The position numbers were made by a program, and so were the translations under genes. Below are positions 34,931 through 46,489 of a stretch of 64,000 bases of DNA, one piece after another. Position 1 is the first letter of the stretch, and every line of letters starts with the position of its first letter. The notes beneath the pieces were generated by a model that was not told the origin of the DNA, searched no databases, and worked only from the letters and a program-made list of their open reading frames with translations. This stretch comes from Rheum nobile (taxonomy: Eukaryota; Streptophyta; Magnoliopsida; Caryophyllales; Polygonaceae), in contig WOAB01000568.1 in assembly GCA_027886185.1 (NCBI GenBank), positions 7,882,501-7,946,500 on the forward strand, written 5' to 3'.

Positions 34931-35413
34931 CCAAAAAAGTTACTGTTTTAAAACGGTAACTTTTTGGGCGCAACGACGTAACGCCCAAAAGTTACCTTTG
35001 AATCCAAAAGTTACTGTTTCAAAACGGTAATAGTTTGTGATTTTCGGGATTCTAGGAGCTCCTTTAGTCTCTTGGTGGCCATTGTTGCCTCTTCTGTTTT
35101 CCTATGAAGAACCTGATTTAAGTTTAGGAGAATATTAGGTCATCAACAATCATCATGGATCAGAACATATATTGAATCAAAAAGTGTTGAACCAGTTCAG
35201 ATAAAGAACCGGTTTAATAATTTTTAAAAATTCATTTTTCAAAATAAAAAAAAATCACCCAAACCTTGGGCGCCACTAAGTTGCGCCCAAGGGATTTTTT
35301 TTCTTGGGCGCCACTGGGTTGTGCCCAAGGGAATATTTTTTTTGGACGCAACCTTGTGGTGCCCAAAATGCGGTATGGGGCATAAAAAAAGCGGTGCGAA
35401 GATTAACCCCCTT
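34931..35413 (-). repeat. Hairpin modules plus minus-strand leader
   Basis: Modules at 34959-34990 (TTTTTGGGCGCAACGACGTA then ACGCCCAAAA), 35267-35292 (CTTGGGCGCCACT / GTTGCGCCCAAG), 35308-35333 and 35342-35368. The leader at 35361-35413 (minus strand: CTTCGCACCGC, then ATGCCCCATACCGCATTTTG) matches 17149-17202 and 52473-52520. It stands upstream of the FAR1/OTU pseudogene in the same orientation. Confidence 0.7.
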
Positions 35414-35445
35414 AATTATTGAGAACCAATGTTCTACATATGAAG

Positions 35446-35526
35446 AAAGTAAAACCTAGGTCAATCAAGCCCCCTGTTCGCCGGTCTAGTCGCGTCGCTG
35501 ATAAGCCCCAGCCCAACTACAAGGAG
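35446..35526 (+). pseudogene. Exon of a B3-domain gene, N-terminal region
   Basis: The frame encodes VRRSSRVADKPQPNYKE, which I recognise as the conserved segment ahead of the DNA-binding fold in a plant B3-protein subfamily (the At3g19184/At5g42700 type). It is followed by a GT donor (GTATTTC, 35527) and preceded by a plausible AG acceptor (ATATGAAG). A partner exon with the end of the protein lies at 52003-52096. The exons for the B3 fold were not found between them, so the gene is probably broken. Assignment is from memory of the family. Confidence 0.55.
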
Positions 35527-35772
35527 GTATTTCTATTTATCGCCCATGGATTACGTTTCTCTTAACCTAACAGTGAATTTTATTTCACAAATCCCATTTA
35601 ATCAACTTAGTTTTGTATGTGTTGCTTTGATTATAGCCCACGGTTTCAAGTAGGTTAGTGTTTTTATACAATGCACAATCTCTGATTTTTTTAGGTTCAA
35701 CAACATCTTATAATGCATATATAGTTGCTTGATGTTGAAAAACCATTTTCGAGATAATGGATGAAGCAGAAC
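35527..35772 (+). other. Putative intron of the B3-domain gene up to the copia insertion
   Basis: T-rich intron-like sequence starting GTATTTC. It ends at the copia LTR; the 5 bp before that LTR are AGAAC (35768-35772), the expected target duplication, but the partner is lost. Confidence 0.45.
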
Positions 35773-36583
35773 TGTTAAATCTCAGTAAACAAATCCGATC
35801 GATCCAAACCACAATCGCACGATTTGCAAGTCGACAAACAACTAAAGAATCATAAAGCAGAAAGGACACAGGAAATGTTCACGCAGTTTGGCAAAGCCTA
35901 CTCTGCGGAGTCTCAACGGGGAGACTCACCCCAAGCATGCACATATTTCCAGAGAGTTCAAGCAAGGTTACAAGCCAAAGAACGAGAACAACAAAACACA
36001 CACACAAAGACGAATAAGAAAGACGAGCGAAAGGGTTTCGGCCCCCAATCAAGGCTGAGAAGCTTTGAGATAGAAGCTTCTTCAAACTCGCCACTGCAAA
36101 CACCAAGTAACACCGCCGGAACAGGACAACCACCGTGGAAGCCACCGCGAGCGAGACGCTCTCCTTCTTCTATCTCTTTTCTCTCTGTTAATGGAAACAG
36201 CACAAGGGAACAACTGAAGCCCTAGCTCTACCAGAGTGGCTTATAAAGCTAGGTCAAGAGGAGAACTTGTCATCGCAACGCAGCATTTCATTGAGCAGTC
36301 ACGGAGGAGACGCAGAGCAAAGCTGGGCCAAGCTCACCAATTTGGGCCTCTCTCATCAACACGGCCCAACCCACTGCAGAAGACACAAACCCGAGTGCAA
36401 GCCTTCCAACCGGCCGAGCCGGGGTTACTCACTGAACTTGGTTTAGTCTTATACATTGTTGAGCCTGGTTTACATGCCTCGAACCTGGTTCACCTGCTGT
36501 TCCACCCGGTTCTCTATTTCTCTTGGCTTGATCTACCGTTTGCTACTTACATACATACAAACTATAGGATTACAACATTTACA
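35773..36583 (-). repeat. 3' LTR of the copia element, about 811 bp
   Basis: Plus-strand TGTTAAATCTCAG... repeats at 41152-41531 (TGTTAAATATCAG...). The distal edge is inferred: ...CATTTACA, followed by a pyrimidine-rich AATGCCCTCTTAA that would be the minus-strand polypurine tract. The edge could be off by some tens of bases. Contains R-region-like CCTCTCCTTCTTCTATCTCT (about 36160). Confidence 0.7.
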
Positions 36584-37213
36584 AATGCCCTCTTAATCCA
36601 AGTTTGTTAAATCTAACCCCTGGAAACTTTGTGCATACTCTTCTGGGTGAGTGACCCCTTTCATCATGGACTCATGGCCACATCTCACGTTACATAATTG
36701 ATGTGGAGTGCATTCCTGCTGAACACAAATTTGTTAGAAGGTACAATCTTAGTACTAAAATCAGCAGGATTAATATCACCTTTAATCTTCTTCACAGTAA
36801 TAGTCTACTTCTCCACCATATCTCTTATAAAGTGGAATCTAACATCTATGTGCTTAGTTCGATCTTTCATGGTAAACATGATCTTTACAAAGATATAAGG
36901 CACTTTGACTGTCCATGTTCAGTATGGGCATATACTCCTTACCTTCAATCTCATACAAGATACCTTGTAACTAGATAGCTTCCTTAGAAGCCTCAGTTGC
37001 AGCTATATACTCAGCCTATGTGGATGAAAGGGAAACAATTGATTGTTGCTGGCTTTTCCAGGATATGTAGTTCCCAACCCAAGTGTAGTAGAATGCAGTG
37101 GTGGATTTTCTGTTGTCTTTGTTACTTGTATAATCCGAGTCAACATACCCTTGTAACTCGTTTCTAGGGTTGTGCTCAATAAACAAGTCCCACATTATTA
37201 GTACCACAGACAT
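36584..37213 (-). pseudogene. Copia RNase H and 3' internal region
   Basis: Minus-strand frame encodes GYVDSDYTSNKDNRKSTTAF and WKSQQQSIVSLSST, the Ty1/copia RNase H signature with its catalytic Asp, then (in a different frame) AEYIAATEASKEA-like sequence near 36970-37010. Frames are broken. The rest to 36584 is the decayed C-terminus and polypurine area. Confidence 0.85.
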
Positions 37214-37305
37214 ATTTAAGTAAATATTTCATAGCTTGCCAATGCCTATCACCAGGATTGGACATGTATCTACTCCACACACTAATGGAGAATGCAAGGT
37301 CATGC

Positions 37306-38459
37306 CTAGTACAAAGCATAGCATACATAATAGTGCCTACAGGCTACAACAACATCATATGGAACATTTTCCATTTTCTTTTTGTCAGATTTAGTAACAG
37401 GACATAACTGTTTAGAAAGCTCAAGGTGCCCTCCTAAGGGTATAGGTGCAGGCTTAGCATGAGTCATAGCAAACCTATCAAGCACCTTGGAAAGGTAATC
37501 AGTTTGGGACAGAAACATAGTTCTTTTTATTCTGTTTCTCACAATCTTAACTCCTAAAATTTTCTGTGCAGGACCAAGATCCTTCATGTCAAAATGAGTT
37601 TTCAAGTCCTCTTTCACACTAGAAATCACAACCTTAGAACTACTGATCAGGAGAATGTCATCAACATATAATAGAACATACATGAGATTCTTAGTCTTAA
37701 CATTTTTGAAATACAAGCATGTGTCATATTGGCTCCTATGGAACCCCCGAGAAAGCATGCAAGAATCAAATTTCCTATTCCATTGTCTAGGAGATTGTTT
37801 AAGACCATAGATAGACTTATTTAACAAGCACACATGATTAGGTTTATTTTTATCCACAAATCCTTTGGGTTGGCTCATATAAATAGTCTCAACAAGATCA
37901 TCATGGAAGAATGTTGTGTTTACATCCATCTGTTCTAACTCCCAATCATACACAACAGTCATAGCAAGCAAGAGTCTCATGGTTTTATATTTCACAACAG
38001 GAGCAAATAATCATTATAATCCACACCTTCTTTTTGGGTAAAGCCCTTGGCAACTAGCATGGCTTTGAATCTAGGGGGATCATGCAGTTTATTGCCTTCC
38101 TTAAGTTTGAAAATCCATTTACAATCTATAATTCTAGCTTTTTCAGGTTTAGGCACAAGTTTCCAAGTACCATTTACATGCATAGATTGTATTTCTTCAT
38201 GCATAGCTTTAAGCCAATCATTAGCTTGACTACACTTAACAACTTGTTCATAGGTTTCAGGAGTATAAGATCTCACTACTTCGACAACCAGAAATGCAAA
38301 CTCAACAATTTTGTCATAACTCTCAATCAAAATCACATCAAATTTTCTGTTAGGGATTCTAAGTCTTGGTTCTCTATCCCTAACAAATTGGTAATTTGTT
38401 AAGTCATACAAGTTCTCATAAAGGCATAACATTGTCAAAGAAAGCATCAGAAGACTCAA
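37306..38459 (-). pseudogene. Copia reverse transcriptase
   Basis: Two frames, 37992-38459 and 37306-37995, together give the copia RT: KWIFKLKEGN, MLVAKGFTQKEGVDYN, QMDVNTTFFHDDLVETIYM, LNKSIYGLKQSPRQWNRKFD and the catalytic LLYVDDILL. A frameshift near 37990 separates them and another lies upstream, so the copy is inactive. Cys/His changes and the TFFHDD variant (usually AFLHGD) are further damage. Confidence 0.92.
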
Positions 38460-38743
38460 ACACTAGAATTTGAGTTAGAGTTACTTACTTCCCCACCTAA
38501 TTGGTGAGGGGGTAGATCTGCATTGTTGTTGTCATTGTTTTCTTCCTCAAAAGAATTATGCTGGTCTGTGGAAGAGGTGTCAGCACTAGTAGGCTGACAC
38601 CTATAGGAATGACCTATGTCAAATTCCTCTTATCATTGTGGGGTAGGTCATCCTGTGCATAGAATTGTCCTTGATGAGTCCAAGGAGTGTGTGACTGAGT
38701 ACCTGCACTCAACTGATGTCATTAGTTTAGCTTTAAAGTAAAA

Positions 38744-39553
38744 TTATTTCTCATTAAAGGTAACTGACCTAAAGGTTATGACCTTATAACCTCCGGGTTG
38801 GATTAAAAGCAACATATACCCTTTAACTCCTTCTGGATAGCCCAGCATTACACACTTCAAGGCCCTAGGTTGCAGCTTGCCTTGTGACACCTGGGCATAG
38901 GTTGTGCAACCAAAAGGTCTTAAGTGTGTGATATTGGGTTTCTTACCTGTCCACATCTCTTGTGGGGTTTTAAACCCAATCACAGAAGATGGAGACTTAT
39001 TAATGAGGTAGGCAGCTGTAACAACTGTCTCTCCCCACATAATATTTTTCATTCCAGAGCTAATTAACATGCATCTAGCTTTTTCTAGGAGTGTTATATT
39101 CATCCTCTCAGCAGTGTCATTATGTTGAGGGATACCAGGTACAGTAAGATGCCATTTAATACCATTCAGTTTGCATTACTCATCAAAGGGCTTATTACAA
39201 AATTCTAGGCCATTGTCAGTTTTCAAACATTTCAGTTTATGATCAGACTGACTCTCAACCATGATTTTCCAAGACTTAAAGTTTTCAAATGCATCATTTT
39301 TAGCTTTCAGCAAGTAAATCCAAACCTTCCTAGAGTAATGATCAATAAGAGACATAAAGTATAATCTACCTCCCACAGTAGCAACTTGGGTAGAGCCCCA
39401 TAAATCTGAATGAACATATTCAAGAGGTTTAGTAGTAACATATGAAGATTTACTGAAACTATGTGCATTTTTCTTGCCAAGGATGCAATTTTCACAAAAC
39501 TCCAAATCACATGGTTTCTTATCAATCACGCCATTCATAAACAAGTGATGCAT
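38744..39553 (-). pseudogene. Copia integrase
   Basis: Frames 39176-39553 and 38744-39103 hold the integrase: a zinc-type stretch (CENCILGKKN), HSDLWGSTQV with the first Asp, DHYSRKVWIYLL, KTDNGLEF with the second Asp, then MNITLLEKAR, AAYLINKSPSS and LRPFGCTTYAQV. Stops near 39176 and 39555 interrupt one continuous frame with gag and protease, to which these parts are in register. Confidence 0.9.
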
Positions 39554-39586
39554 ACCTTTATTTCATATATTCACTAGTCTAGAATG

Positions 39587-40270
39587 TCATGTCTTTGTAT
39601 GATCAGAATTATCATGATTAATCACTTCTTTAGAGACATCCAATTCAGGAGTAGCAATAGCATAGTAAAGGCCTCCCTTTTTAATGCTCTTGATAAGGAC
39701 ATTGTTATTTCTAATCACTTCTCTTACTCCATTAAAAGTGTTAATATGACAATTTAAATCATCAAAGGCAGATTCAGACAACAAATTCCTCCTCAAGTTA
39801 GGCACCCACCTAACATTTTGTAAGACTCTAATCTTGCCATCACGCATCCTAAAAGGAACATTCCCAAAACCCTTAATAGGTAGGGAAGTGTGGTCACCTA
39901 ACATGATCTCACTTCCATCATGCATATTCAGAGAGCTAAAGAACTTCTTGTTAGGAGTAGCATGCATAATACATCCAGAATCAAGGATCCAAGAGTCACA
40001 ATCAGTCATAGAGCCAACAACAAGGAGTTTATTATCATACTGATGACATCCTTCACACAAATTGGATTGATTATTCTAAGAATATTTGTTTTTCTCTTTA
40101 TTTTTCTCATCTCTTTTCTTTTTATGACAGTCAGAAGCGTAATGACCCAACTTTTCACAATAGAAACACTTAACATTAGAAGTGTCATTATCATGTTGTT
40201 TCTTAGAGTTGTTATCTTTCTTGAATTTCTTTCCTTTCCTATTGTTCTTGCTCTTACCCTTATCCATCAT
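39587..40270 (-). pseudogene. Copia zinc knuckle and protease
   Basis: A CCHC knuckle (CFYCEKLGHYASDC, about 40140-40180) precedes the aspartic protease motif WILDSGCIMHATPN near 39960. The next block (VRWVPNLRRNLLSESAFD) and the GLYYAIATP segment belong to the pre-integrase region. Stops at about 40076 and 39587 break the frame. The architecture, zinc knuckle then D-S-G, fits a Tork/Tnt1-like copia lineage, which I hold loosely. Confidence 0.88.
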
Positions 40271-40414
40271 GACTTTATTCTTAGTCTAAGGTTTAGACCC
40301 ATTCTTGATCTTAAACACTTTCAGAGATTCATTTTTCTGAATAATAGACTCATTGATTTTATCCATAGTAAGAGAATCCCTTCAATATTGAATCACGTCT
40401 TTCAAGGTGTCAAA

Positions 40415-40903
40415 TTAAGCAGACAAATAATTCAATAACAACACAGCTTGATGAGTTTCCTTAATCTCATTATCACATCTTTTTAGATCTTTTGTCATTT
40501 TCAGAAAGATATCAAAGTTCTCTTGAGTAGTCATATTCACATCCATCTTAAAGGTAAACAGTTTGCATAACAGAGATATGTGACTAGGCAAAGATTTTTT
40601 CAAGAAAATAGCTTCAAGAGCATCCCATAAGGCTTTAGGGGCAGTGTGACTCACCACCTGACGAGCTACGTCGTCAGTAAGTCTAATCATTATCTTTGAA
40701 TGGGCCAGATCTTGCATATCCTTTTTGACATCAGCAGTGATCTCAGCTGGCCATTCATCAACCACAGCCTTGTAGCATTTTTCTTTTATAAGTATTGCCT
40801 TAATTTTCACCTTCCACATGGCGAAGTCACTGTTACCATCAAAGGGTTTCAACCTCATATATTTTGTCATCACCACAGTCAAGAGACAATCAATAACTAG
40901 CAA
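40415..40903 (-). pseudogene. Copia gag
   Basis: Minus-strand frame with the copia gag signature: MRLKPFDGNSDFAMWKVKIK, ALWDALEAIFLKKS and LLCKLFTFKMDVNMTTQENF. It is in register with the knuckle/protease frame, separated by stops between 40270 and 40415. The start is likely a few codons in (ATGACCAAATATATG at about 40870). Confidence 0.88.
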
Positions 40904-41130
40904 AGATAAGAAGTTTTACAGAAACCAGCACACGAGCTCTAATGTCAAGAAACACAAAGCTCTTCTCAGGGTCACACACAAACATGCAGATATCAAGCTT
41001 GCAATAAGGCAAGAAACATCAATACCCAACAGTAAACCCTAATCGTGAAATCTTGCTCAACCAACTAGATCAAGTAACAAGAAATCACAAGTCACACAAC
41101 AAGCGCATCGAAAACAAAGCAATCACAGAG

Positions 41131-41148
41131 GGGCAAGCTCTGATACCA
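41131..41148 (-). other. Copia primer-binding site
   Basis: On the minus strand TGGTATCAGAGCTTGCCC lies 3 bp inside the 5' LTR edge (41152). It matches the initiator methionine tRNA primer. Confidence 0.9.
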
Positions 41149-41151
41149 CTT

Positions 41152-41531
41152 TGTTAAATATCAGTAAACAAATATGATCGATCCAAACCACAATCGCACG
41201 ATTTGCAAGTCGAAAAACAACTAAAGAATCGTAAATCAGAAAGGACACAAGAAATGTTCACGCAGTTCGACAAAGCCTACTCTGTGAAGTCTCAGCGGGG
41301 AGACTCACTCCAAGCATGCAATAATTTCAAGAGAGTTCAAGCAAGGTTACAAGCGAAAGAACGAGAATGGAAAAACACATAGATAACCAGGAAAAACAAG
41401 AGACAAAGACACATAGACGAATAAGGAAGACGAGCGAAGGGGTTTCGGCCCCCAATCAAGGTTGAGAAGCTTCAAGATAGAAGCTTTTTCAAACTCGCGA
41501 CTGCAAACGCCAAGTAACACCGCTAGAACAG
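41152..41531 (-). repeat. 5' LTR of the copia element, truncated
   Basis: First 380 bp equal the corresponding part of the LTR at 35773 with scattered changes. It stops at the Tekay LTR (41532); the missing 430 bp do not reappear after that element's end at 51074. Confidence 0.85.
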
Positions 41532-43968
41532 TGTGATACCCCATATTTTTGTAAGGTTATTTTGGGAATTTTGGAATTTTCCCGAGTACCCGTTTAGTAC
41601 ATCGGATTTAATTCAGGTAGCTTGAGACATTCTGTAATGTGCTCTGTATCTGTAATATTTTTCTCAGTGAAATAAAATACAGACGAAGTGCTTCAGATGT
41701 TTATACGCGTTCGCGTACAATAACTTTTATCCCGGGTTAATGTCTTGCTCGTTCAAGAGCTGAATGGGCGGGAAAAGGCAAAAATGGCGACCGCCGTACA
41801 GTAACGGCGCCCGTCGTCGCTGGGCCCGAAGTGTCAGGCCGTCGTCTCCTACTCTGGGCTCGCCAGGGCTAGGAACGGCGACCGCCGTAATTACGGCGCC
41901 CGCCGCGGCCCCGCCGTAGGCAAAGTTGCGGCGCCCGCCGTGATTACCTGCTGGTCGCCGGCGAGCTCTGGCCGCGCCGATCTAGCCCTGCTCGGCCTCG
42001 TCTAGGGTGATGATGATGCTCCCATTGCTTTGGCTATAAAAGGAGGTGTTGGGGGAAGGATTTTGAGCCATCCCAGCGATTTTGAGCCATCCCAGCACCA
42101 AATCTCTGCCAAATTTTCGCCTCGTCGGAGTGTTAGTTTCGCCGGATTTTGGAAGCTTTGTTGGTGTCGGTTGGTGGTGTTTCCAGAAGCTCTTATGAAG
42201 CCTTTTGGTTGCCTTTGGAGGTTGGAACCCAGGCAAGGCAAAAAGGGGTCGAAACGCGCATCATTTGGGTGAGTTTTTCTCTCGTTCTGTCGTCGGAGTT
42301 CTTCACGGCGACCGCCGTGTTCTTTACGGCGCCCGCCGTGATGAATGCGGCGACCGCCGCCAAGAACGGCCACCGCCGCCAGTGCCCAGAATGCCTTCGT
42401 GGCTTTGGCTTGGTTGGTTGTCGTCGTGGCGTCTTTCCTTTCGATTTCTTTCGCCGTTTTTAGATTCGTACTGTTGTTATGTCGGATCTAACTTAGGGTT
42501 CCTTTTATGGGTCGACTCGAAGGTCGTTGTGCTGTCGGAGCTATACCCGTGTCGAGCCCGGAATCTCGTCGTTGTCGTTAGGCTTGTTTCTATTCCGCGG
42601 ATTAAGGCAAGTGGCGGTTCGCTCTTGCTCATCGTTTCCATATTTACATTGATTATCAGTTGTTTATCTGAGTAATTAATTTGGAACGATTATTACTGTG
42701 TTCTTCTGGAAGTGAATTATAAACTGTTTTGAAAATCATATAATAGGTTGTATATCTGTTAGAACAACGCTATTATCTGTGATCGCCTTTCGGGCCTTTA
42801 TGTGGATTTATCCTGTAACTATAATTGTGTTGTATCTGTGTGGTTAGAACTGTAGTTAGGAATGTACTCGGACTTCGTCCGGTCGTTTCTTTATAATCTG
42901 GTATCGGGCTGGCTCGTCTCCATCTGGTACTATTCTAAGATCATGATCGGTCTCTTTCACAAGTGTGTAGAGACAGGACACTTAGCTGGTGTCACAAACC
43001 TTCCGGTGTACGTCACTCTCGACGAAATGTATACTAAGATGTGTCGTCCCAATGGTGGGGTACACATGTAAAAGTCTAATAATGTGATGTGTGGTTTGTA
43101 ATATAAATCAGATAAGTGCTACTCTAACGCACATAATTAATAAACCTTCGGCGAGTAGTGCATCTAAGTTATAGTGCAGCTAGAAGAACTCGTCTCGACT
43201 TTGATCATAGTACGTTCTCTTTCTAATCTGGACTCGCTGTATGCGGTGAGGTTGGTCGTGAACCGAAGCATCTCAGTCAACTTTTAAATCATTGTTGTAT
43301 GATTCTGTAAACATTCCAGATTTGTCATAATTCCTTAAAGACTCATTTCCGTTGGAGTCTTCTTTCGGGTCGATTTCTGTGAAGATTCAGTCTTCCAGAA
43401 TCTTCTCTTGTGCATACCTCTTGTTTATTCCAGTAGGAGTATGATGGTTGACTATCGTCATCGGTTGTTATTCGAGAAGCGATGAGTCTAACCTAATACG
43501 ACTGCTTCGAACCATTCTACTTTGTTCCCTTGCTAGTCTATTCAAGTAGACTAACCCACGAACTTTGTTCTCTGCATGTGGGCTGGTGTCATCCGTTCGA
43601 TTCAGCACATCAGATAGAAAGTAGTTCAGAAGAATAGAAGGACTATGGAGTCGACAGTGGTTTTCGAATGTTTGAGTTATTTCGTTAATCAGGTTGAGAT
43701 CTTTTGGACAATGACTTTGGTTGTAATGTACTTTCTAAGACTTCCGCTGTATTTGGTTTAAACTCTGTGTTAGCTTATTCGGGATTGGGTTGTAATCCCG
43801 TAACTCTTGTTTCCTTGACAATGTTATGTTTTGGAATTGAATGCTTTGATCATTATGTATTTCATAAATTGTATTTAAATGGTAAAGCCTTGGGTGATAT
43901 CGGTAAGGAACACTGGGGTCACTGGCGGTAATACCTTTCCAAAAGGGTTAAGTTTTGGGGGTGTTACA
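41532..43968 (+). repeat. 5' LTR of the complete-body Tekay element, 2437 bp
   Basis: Begins TGTGATACCCC and ends GGGGGTGTTACA, followed by the primer-binding site. The TATA box is GGCTATAAAAGGAG (42032-42045). GC clusters of CGGCGACCGCCG/CGGCGCCCGCCG lie at 41785-41820, 41875-41942 (upstream) and 42305-42380 (downstream, after a GGGTGAGTTT donor-like site at 42267). A 19-bp tandem duplication (GATTTTGAGCCATCCCAGC) at about 42059-42097 is absent from the 3' LTR. The 5 bp before it are AACAG. Confidence 0.95.
42032..42045 (+). promoter_or_regulatory. TATA box of the Tekay LTR
   Basis: GGCTATAAAAGGAG. The equivalent element is present at the same relative place in all chromovirus LTRs here: 6657 and 50646 on the plus strand, and near 10840, 20108, 23003 and 27462 on the minus strand. 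Transcription would begin about 30 bp downstream. Confidence 0.75.
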
Positions 43969-43972
43969 GTTG

Positions 43973-43990
43973 TGGTATCAGAGCCAAAGG
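43973..43990 (+). other. Primer-binding site, initiator methionine tRNA type
   Basis: TGGTATCAGAGCCAAAGG begins 4 bp after the LTR end at 43968. The first 12 bases match the complement of the initiator methionine tRNA 3' end. Confidence 0.93.
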
Positions 43991-44128
43991 TTTTAAAACG
44001 GGTTTGGGATTTTTATATCATTTATCCATTTTTGAAAATGCTTTTAAAGGGCTCTGAATTTTCAAAGTGAAAAGAATTTAAAAACACCGTTCATAGTCGT
44101 GTCTTCTTTATAGTCTGATGTAGTAAGC

Positions 44129-45079
44129 TTGCTTCTATGTCTAGAAAAACTAATTCTTTCCTTATTGTTCGGTAGGATGGGTGTCTGCTTTTCTGTTGGT
44201 AGGGGGTCGGAAGACGCCAAGTCGGACCAGCCGAGGCTAGATTTTCCGTTGCCTCAGCGATGTTTCAAGGTGGGAGGCCCGAGTAGCCCGCCCGAATACG
44301 TCAAGCACGTTCTCCCCGAGTCGGTTGTCCTTGTAGCTAGGGATGCTATGGTCCCTGAGCTTGCACCTGTGCCACCACCAAGGGTGGAGGAAGTACAGGA
44401 AGAGGAGCAGGAAGATGAGTTGTCAAGGTATGAACAAGGGGTATACCAAGACGATTTTCTGCTGGGACCAATTACAGAGGAGATCGAGTACGAGGAGGAG
44501 GAAGAGGAGATGCTTGAGATAGATCATGTCGAGGACGAGGATATGATTGAGGATGATCCCGAGGATGAGGATCCCATAGAGGATGATCCAGAGGAGGACA
44601 CCGAGATGGACCTGGAAGAACAGAGCCAGGAGCCAGACAACTTAAGGCACTTGTTAGTGGACAGTCAGGAGTCGGGGGTGCAGTTTATTCCCCCCGGTCC
44701 AGAACTATCACCAGTGTCGGCTTATGCACGCATGACTGATGCTGATTGGGAGGCACTGTTCACTGAGCACGGTATTAGGAGGAGATCAGAGGCTGGGTTG
44801 AGAGAGATCCTTCGCCAGAGCGAAATGAACTCTCATATGAAGCAGCAACAGCAGATGGATCAGGCGATCGCTAGCGCTCAGAGGAGAGCTGGAATTGGAG
44901 GACCTCTTATGGACGATCCTTTATTTTCCACAGCTGAGATTGGAACTGAGTCACCAGAGCCGTGTGACCCAGGACCAAGCAGGGCGCGAAGCTCATCACC
45001 AGAGCAGGATGGTGAGCCAAGCCCGAAGAGACCTTGCATGGATAGCCGGTCTTACAGGAGACGTCTTGGAACGCCTTAG
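44129..45079 (+). CDS. Acidic accessory ORF in the Tekay leader
   Basis: An uninterrupted frame of 316 codons between the primer-binding site and gag, not in frame continuity with gag. A likelier start is the in-frame ATG at 44177 (MGVCFSVGRG). The protein has a proline-rich part (residues about 85-100), a strongly acidic stretch (about 95-165: EYEEEEEEML, EDDPEDEDPIEDDPEED), a glutamine-rich coiled-coil-like stretch (HMKQQQQMDQ) and a basic C-terminus (SPKRPCMDSR, YRRRL) that could be a nuclear signal. No family recognised. It is intact although the neighbouring gag has two stops. Possible roles (structural, nuclear targeting or a captured gene) are open. Confidence 0.6.
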   Translation: MLLCLEKLILSLLFGRMGVCFSVGRGSEDAKSDQPRLDFPLPQRCFKVGGPSSPPEYVKHVLPESVVLVARDAMVPELAPVPPPRVEEVQEEEQEDELSRYEQGVYQDDFLLGPITEEIEYEEEEEEMLEIDHVEDEDMIEDDPEDEDPIEDDPEEDTEMDLEEQSQEPDNLRHLLVDSQESGVQFIPPGPELSPVSAYARMTDADWEALFTEHGIRRRSEAGLREILRQSEMNSHMKQQQQMDQAIASAQRRAGIGGPLMDDPLFSTAEIGTESPEPCDPGPSRARSSSPEQDGEPSPKRPCMDSRSYRRRLGTP

Positions 45080-45367
45080 TGTGGTTTGGCGTTGCCTAGT
45101 GTCGTAGCTTCTTTTGCTAGTATTTCAGTTGTGTTTGTATTTTGTTTCAGTGTTTCGGCTAGTGTCTGTGGATTTTCTAGATTTCCGAGCAAGTTCTGTT
45201 TTGATGCTCGAAGATTTGACTCATGTGTTGCTTGTGTAAAAGTTTGAAGGTTCATCTATAAAATGCCAAGTTGATCTATTCTGAGTAATTTATTTACGCT
45301 GGTATATTGCATAAGTATATTGCATAATATTAATGTATTGAATGCTTGAAATTGGATCGGTAAACAG
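45080..45367 (+). other. Spacer between accessory ORF and gag
   Basis: T-rich leader sequence with no frame. It contains GT-rich words and ends with ACAGATGG at the gag ATG. Splicing from the LTR donor could bypass the accessory ORF; not shown by the sequence alone. Confidence 0.5.
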
Positions 45368-46489
45368 ATGGTGAACCCAAGAAGCACGAGGAACTCGACT
45401 CGAGCAGGTGCTGGGACTAGCCAAGATCCTAGGCCAGCAGGAAGAGGTGTTCAGGATGAGCACGAGTCAGAGTCTCGCATTCAGCATAGGCGTGAAGGTC
45501 AGGATCAGACCCAAGCGCCGACGCTGTTTGATGCCGCAGCTGTTGAGGCGATTCACGGGATTGTGATGCAGGCAATTGCAGATGTATTGAGACCCAGTGC
45601 GCCTCAAGCGCAAGAAGTGCCTACTCACACACCGGTTCCTGATGTTGTGGAGCCCGGAAACCCTGTGGTTCAAGAGAATGCCATCAGGGCTAGAGACAGT
45701 TATGGTCGCGCTCTTAAGACCATCACTTCCATGAGGCCCGATTGCTATAACGGGAAATGGGAGCCAGTAGCAGTGACTCATTGGTTCTCCCATATGGAGA
45801 GGATGTTTCGGAACGTGGAGTGTACTGAGGCCGAGAAGGTCCATATCGCTTCTCTTCAGCTGAAGGAGGAGGCTAGCGAGTGGTGGGAGAGCACAGGTTT
45901 GGCAGAGAGCCCAGTGTTGACTTGGTCGATGTTCAAGACCAAGATGGTTGATCGCTTTTTCTCTCGTGCTATGAGAGAAGAGAAGCATAAAGAGTTCTTG
46001 TACCCAAAGACGGATGGTCTGAAAGTAACCGAGTTGGCATCTAAGTTCAATCATCTTCTGTAGTACGCCCCTGCCGAGATTACCAGTGAGGCCCAAAAGA
46101 TCTGGTACTTCCACAAGTGGATGAGCCCGGATATCAAGCCGTTAATGGTGCACCACACATGCTCTACCTTGGAGCAGTATGTGGATTGTGCCTATAGGCT
46201 GGAGGTAACTCTAGAGGAGTCGACCAAGAGGCGCAACCGACATAAGTCGATGCAGAACCAGAACCAGGGAGGTGGCTTTAAGCGCCCTGCGCCACCGTCT
46301 AACTTTGCCAAGTCCGGCCGAGCTAAGACGGAGATGACGCATGGAGGATCGACTCAGCAGTCAGGGCAGACCAGGAGTGCAGTTCAGTGCTATAACTGTG
46401 GCATTGCTGGCCACAAGAGCAACGAGTGCCAGAAGGAAAAGAGATCGTGCTTTGGGTGTGGACGTGATGGTCATCTGCAGAAGTTCTGA
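45368..46489 (+). pseudogene. Tekay gag with two in-frame stops
   Basis: ATG at 45368 in good context. It encodes the retrotransposon gag core (THWFSHMERMFRNVE, EEASEWWEST) and two zinc knuckles: CYNCGIAGHKSNEC and CFGCGRDGHLQKF, whose last Cys codon has become TGA at 46487-46489. A second stop, TAG at 46061-46063, replaces a Gln codon (the sister gag has LLQYAG here). Apart from these, gag and pol form one continuous frame to 50089. The element is probably inactive by itself; only two substitutions separate it from an open gag. Confidence 0.93.
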
